From assembly GCF_900111125.1 (NCBI RefSeq), contig NZ_FOGE01000003.1, positions 186,001 to 250,000 of the forward strand: 64,000 nucleotides of DNA, given 5' to 3'. Positions 63,795 through 64,000 of the stretch are shown here, in pieces. A program made the translations under genes and the position numbers. The DNA is from Sphingobium sp. YR768 (GTDB taxonomy: Bacteria > Pseudomonadota > Alphaproteobacteria > Sphingomonadales > Sphingomonadaceae). Within the stretch, counting starts at the first letter, position 1. Each line of letters begins with the position of its first letter. The notes under the pieces were generated by a model. That model was not told the origin of the DNA, made no database searches, and saw only the letters and a list, made by a program, of their open reading frames with translations.

Positions 63795-64000
63795 ATGGCG
63801 GTCAGCTTTACGGTGAATGGCGAAAAACGGCAGGTCGATGGCGATCCGGCCAAGCCGCTGCTGTGGGTGTTGCGGGAAGACCTGGACATGGTCGGCACCA
63901 AATTCGGGTGCGGCGCCGGTCTGTGCGGGGCCTGCACCGTGCATCTGGGCGGCGATGCCGTGCGATCCTGCCAGACGCCGCTGGGCGATGTGAACGGCAT
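63795..64000 (+). CDS. [2Fe-2S] subunit of a xanthine-dehydrogenase-family oxidoreductase (partial)
   Basis: The first 68 codons begin [20 protein letters not shown] and contain the plant-type [2Fe-2S] site [17 protein letters not shown] with Cys39, 44, 47 and a fourth Cys59. This matches the small subunit of molybdenum hydroxylases such as isoquinoline 1-oxidoreductase or aldehyde oxidoreductase. The gene runs off the right edge. Divergent from qhpA, it may oxidise the aldehydes that the amine dehydrogenase forms (inference). Confidence 0.9.
   Translation, partial: MAVSFTVNGEKRQVDGDPAKPLLWVLREDLDMVGTKFGCGAGLCGACTVHLGGDAVRSCQTPLGDVNG

Overview
This is a high-GC chromosomal window with the gene content and order of an alphaproteobacterium of the Sphingomonadaceae (Sphingobium/Sphingomonas-like). 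The assignment rests on the rpsB-tsf / pyrH-frr-uppS-cdsA-dxr-rseP-bamA-ompH-fabZ envelope operon, a eukaryote-type NADP isocitrate dehydrogenase, a long TonB-dependent receptor, a tad/cpa pilus locus and families of short intergenic palindromes. No rRNA, tRNA or CRISPR array was recognised. Nearly all long ORFs opposite these genes are GC-driven shadows.

Layout. 1-11.7 kb: minus-strand translation and envelope block (rpsB, tsf, then pyrH to fabZ). It is interrupted between tsf and pyrH by a secreted DUF1311 protein and an orphan Phd-type antitoxin. 11.9-13.9 kb: a small membrane protein behind a LexA-like box, then pssA and psd. 14.0-20.8 kb: icd, a GNAT-nitrilase fusion, and a TonB-dependent receptor paired with an exported tyrosine phosphatase. 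21-26.8 kb: glmS, a metallophosphoesterase, glmU, gph and an enoyl-CoA hydratase. 27-28.9 kb: a membrane diguanylate cyclase and a SUKH-fold protein. 29-39.9 kb: TCA-cycle genes (mdh, sucD, sucA, sucB, lpd; then sdhB, a thioesterase and zapE). Two GIY-YIG nuclease genes sit inside this operon, each flanked by inverted palindromes. 40.1-45.2 kb: a cluster resembling Gram-positive teichoic-acid machinery (TagF-like transferase, CDP-alcohol phosphotransferase, HIT protein, nucleotidyltransferase, flippase). 45.4-53 kb: DUF2147 protein and tad pilus genes cpaA-B-C-D-E, tadB, tadC, without cpaF or a pilin. 53-55.3 kb: a lysophospholipase-like hydrolase, a FAD oxidoreductase and a YegP-like protein. 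55.3-63.5 kb: a complete quinohemoprotein amine dehydrogenase operon (qhpA, D, C, B, G, F, E). A partial [2Fe-2S] oxidoreductase subunit runs divergently from it to the window end.

Most notable signals. (1) Two GIY-YIG genes are bounded by inverted REP-like hairpins; the same hairpin types occur elsewhere in the window as gene-less doublets, a layout like REPIN/RAYT systems but with an unrelated nuclease. (2) A putative polyol-phosphate polymer pathway in a Gram-negative. (3) A small single-span membrane protein whose promoter overlaps a GAAC-N7-GAAC box. (4) A shared TTGCAA-type palindrome upstream of both TCA operons. (5) Missing partners: sucC, sdhCDA and cpaF are absent from where they would be expected.
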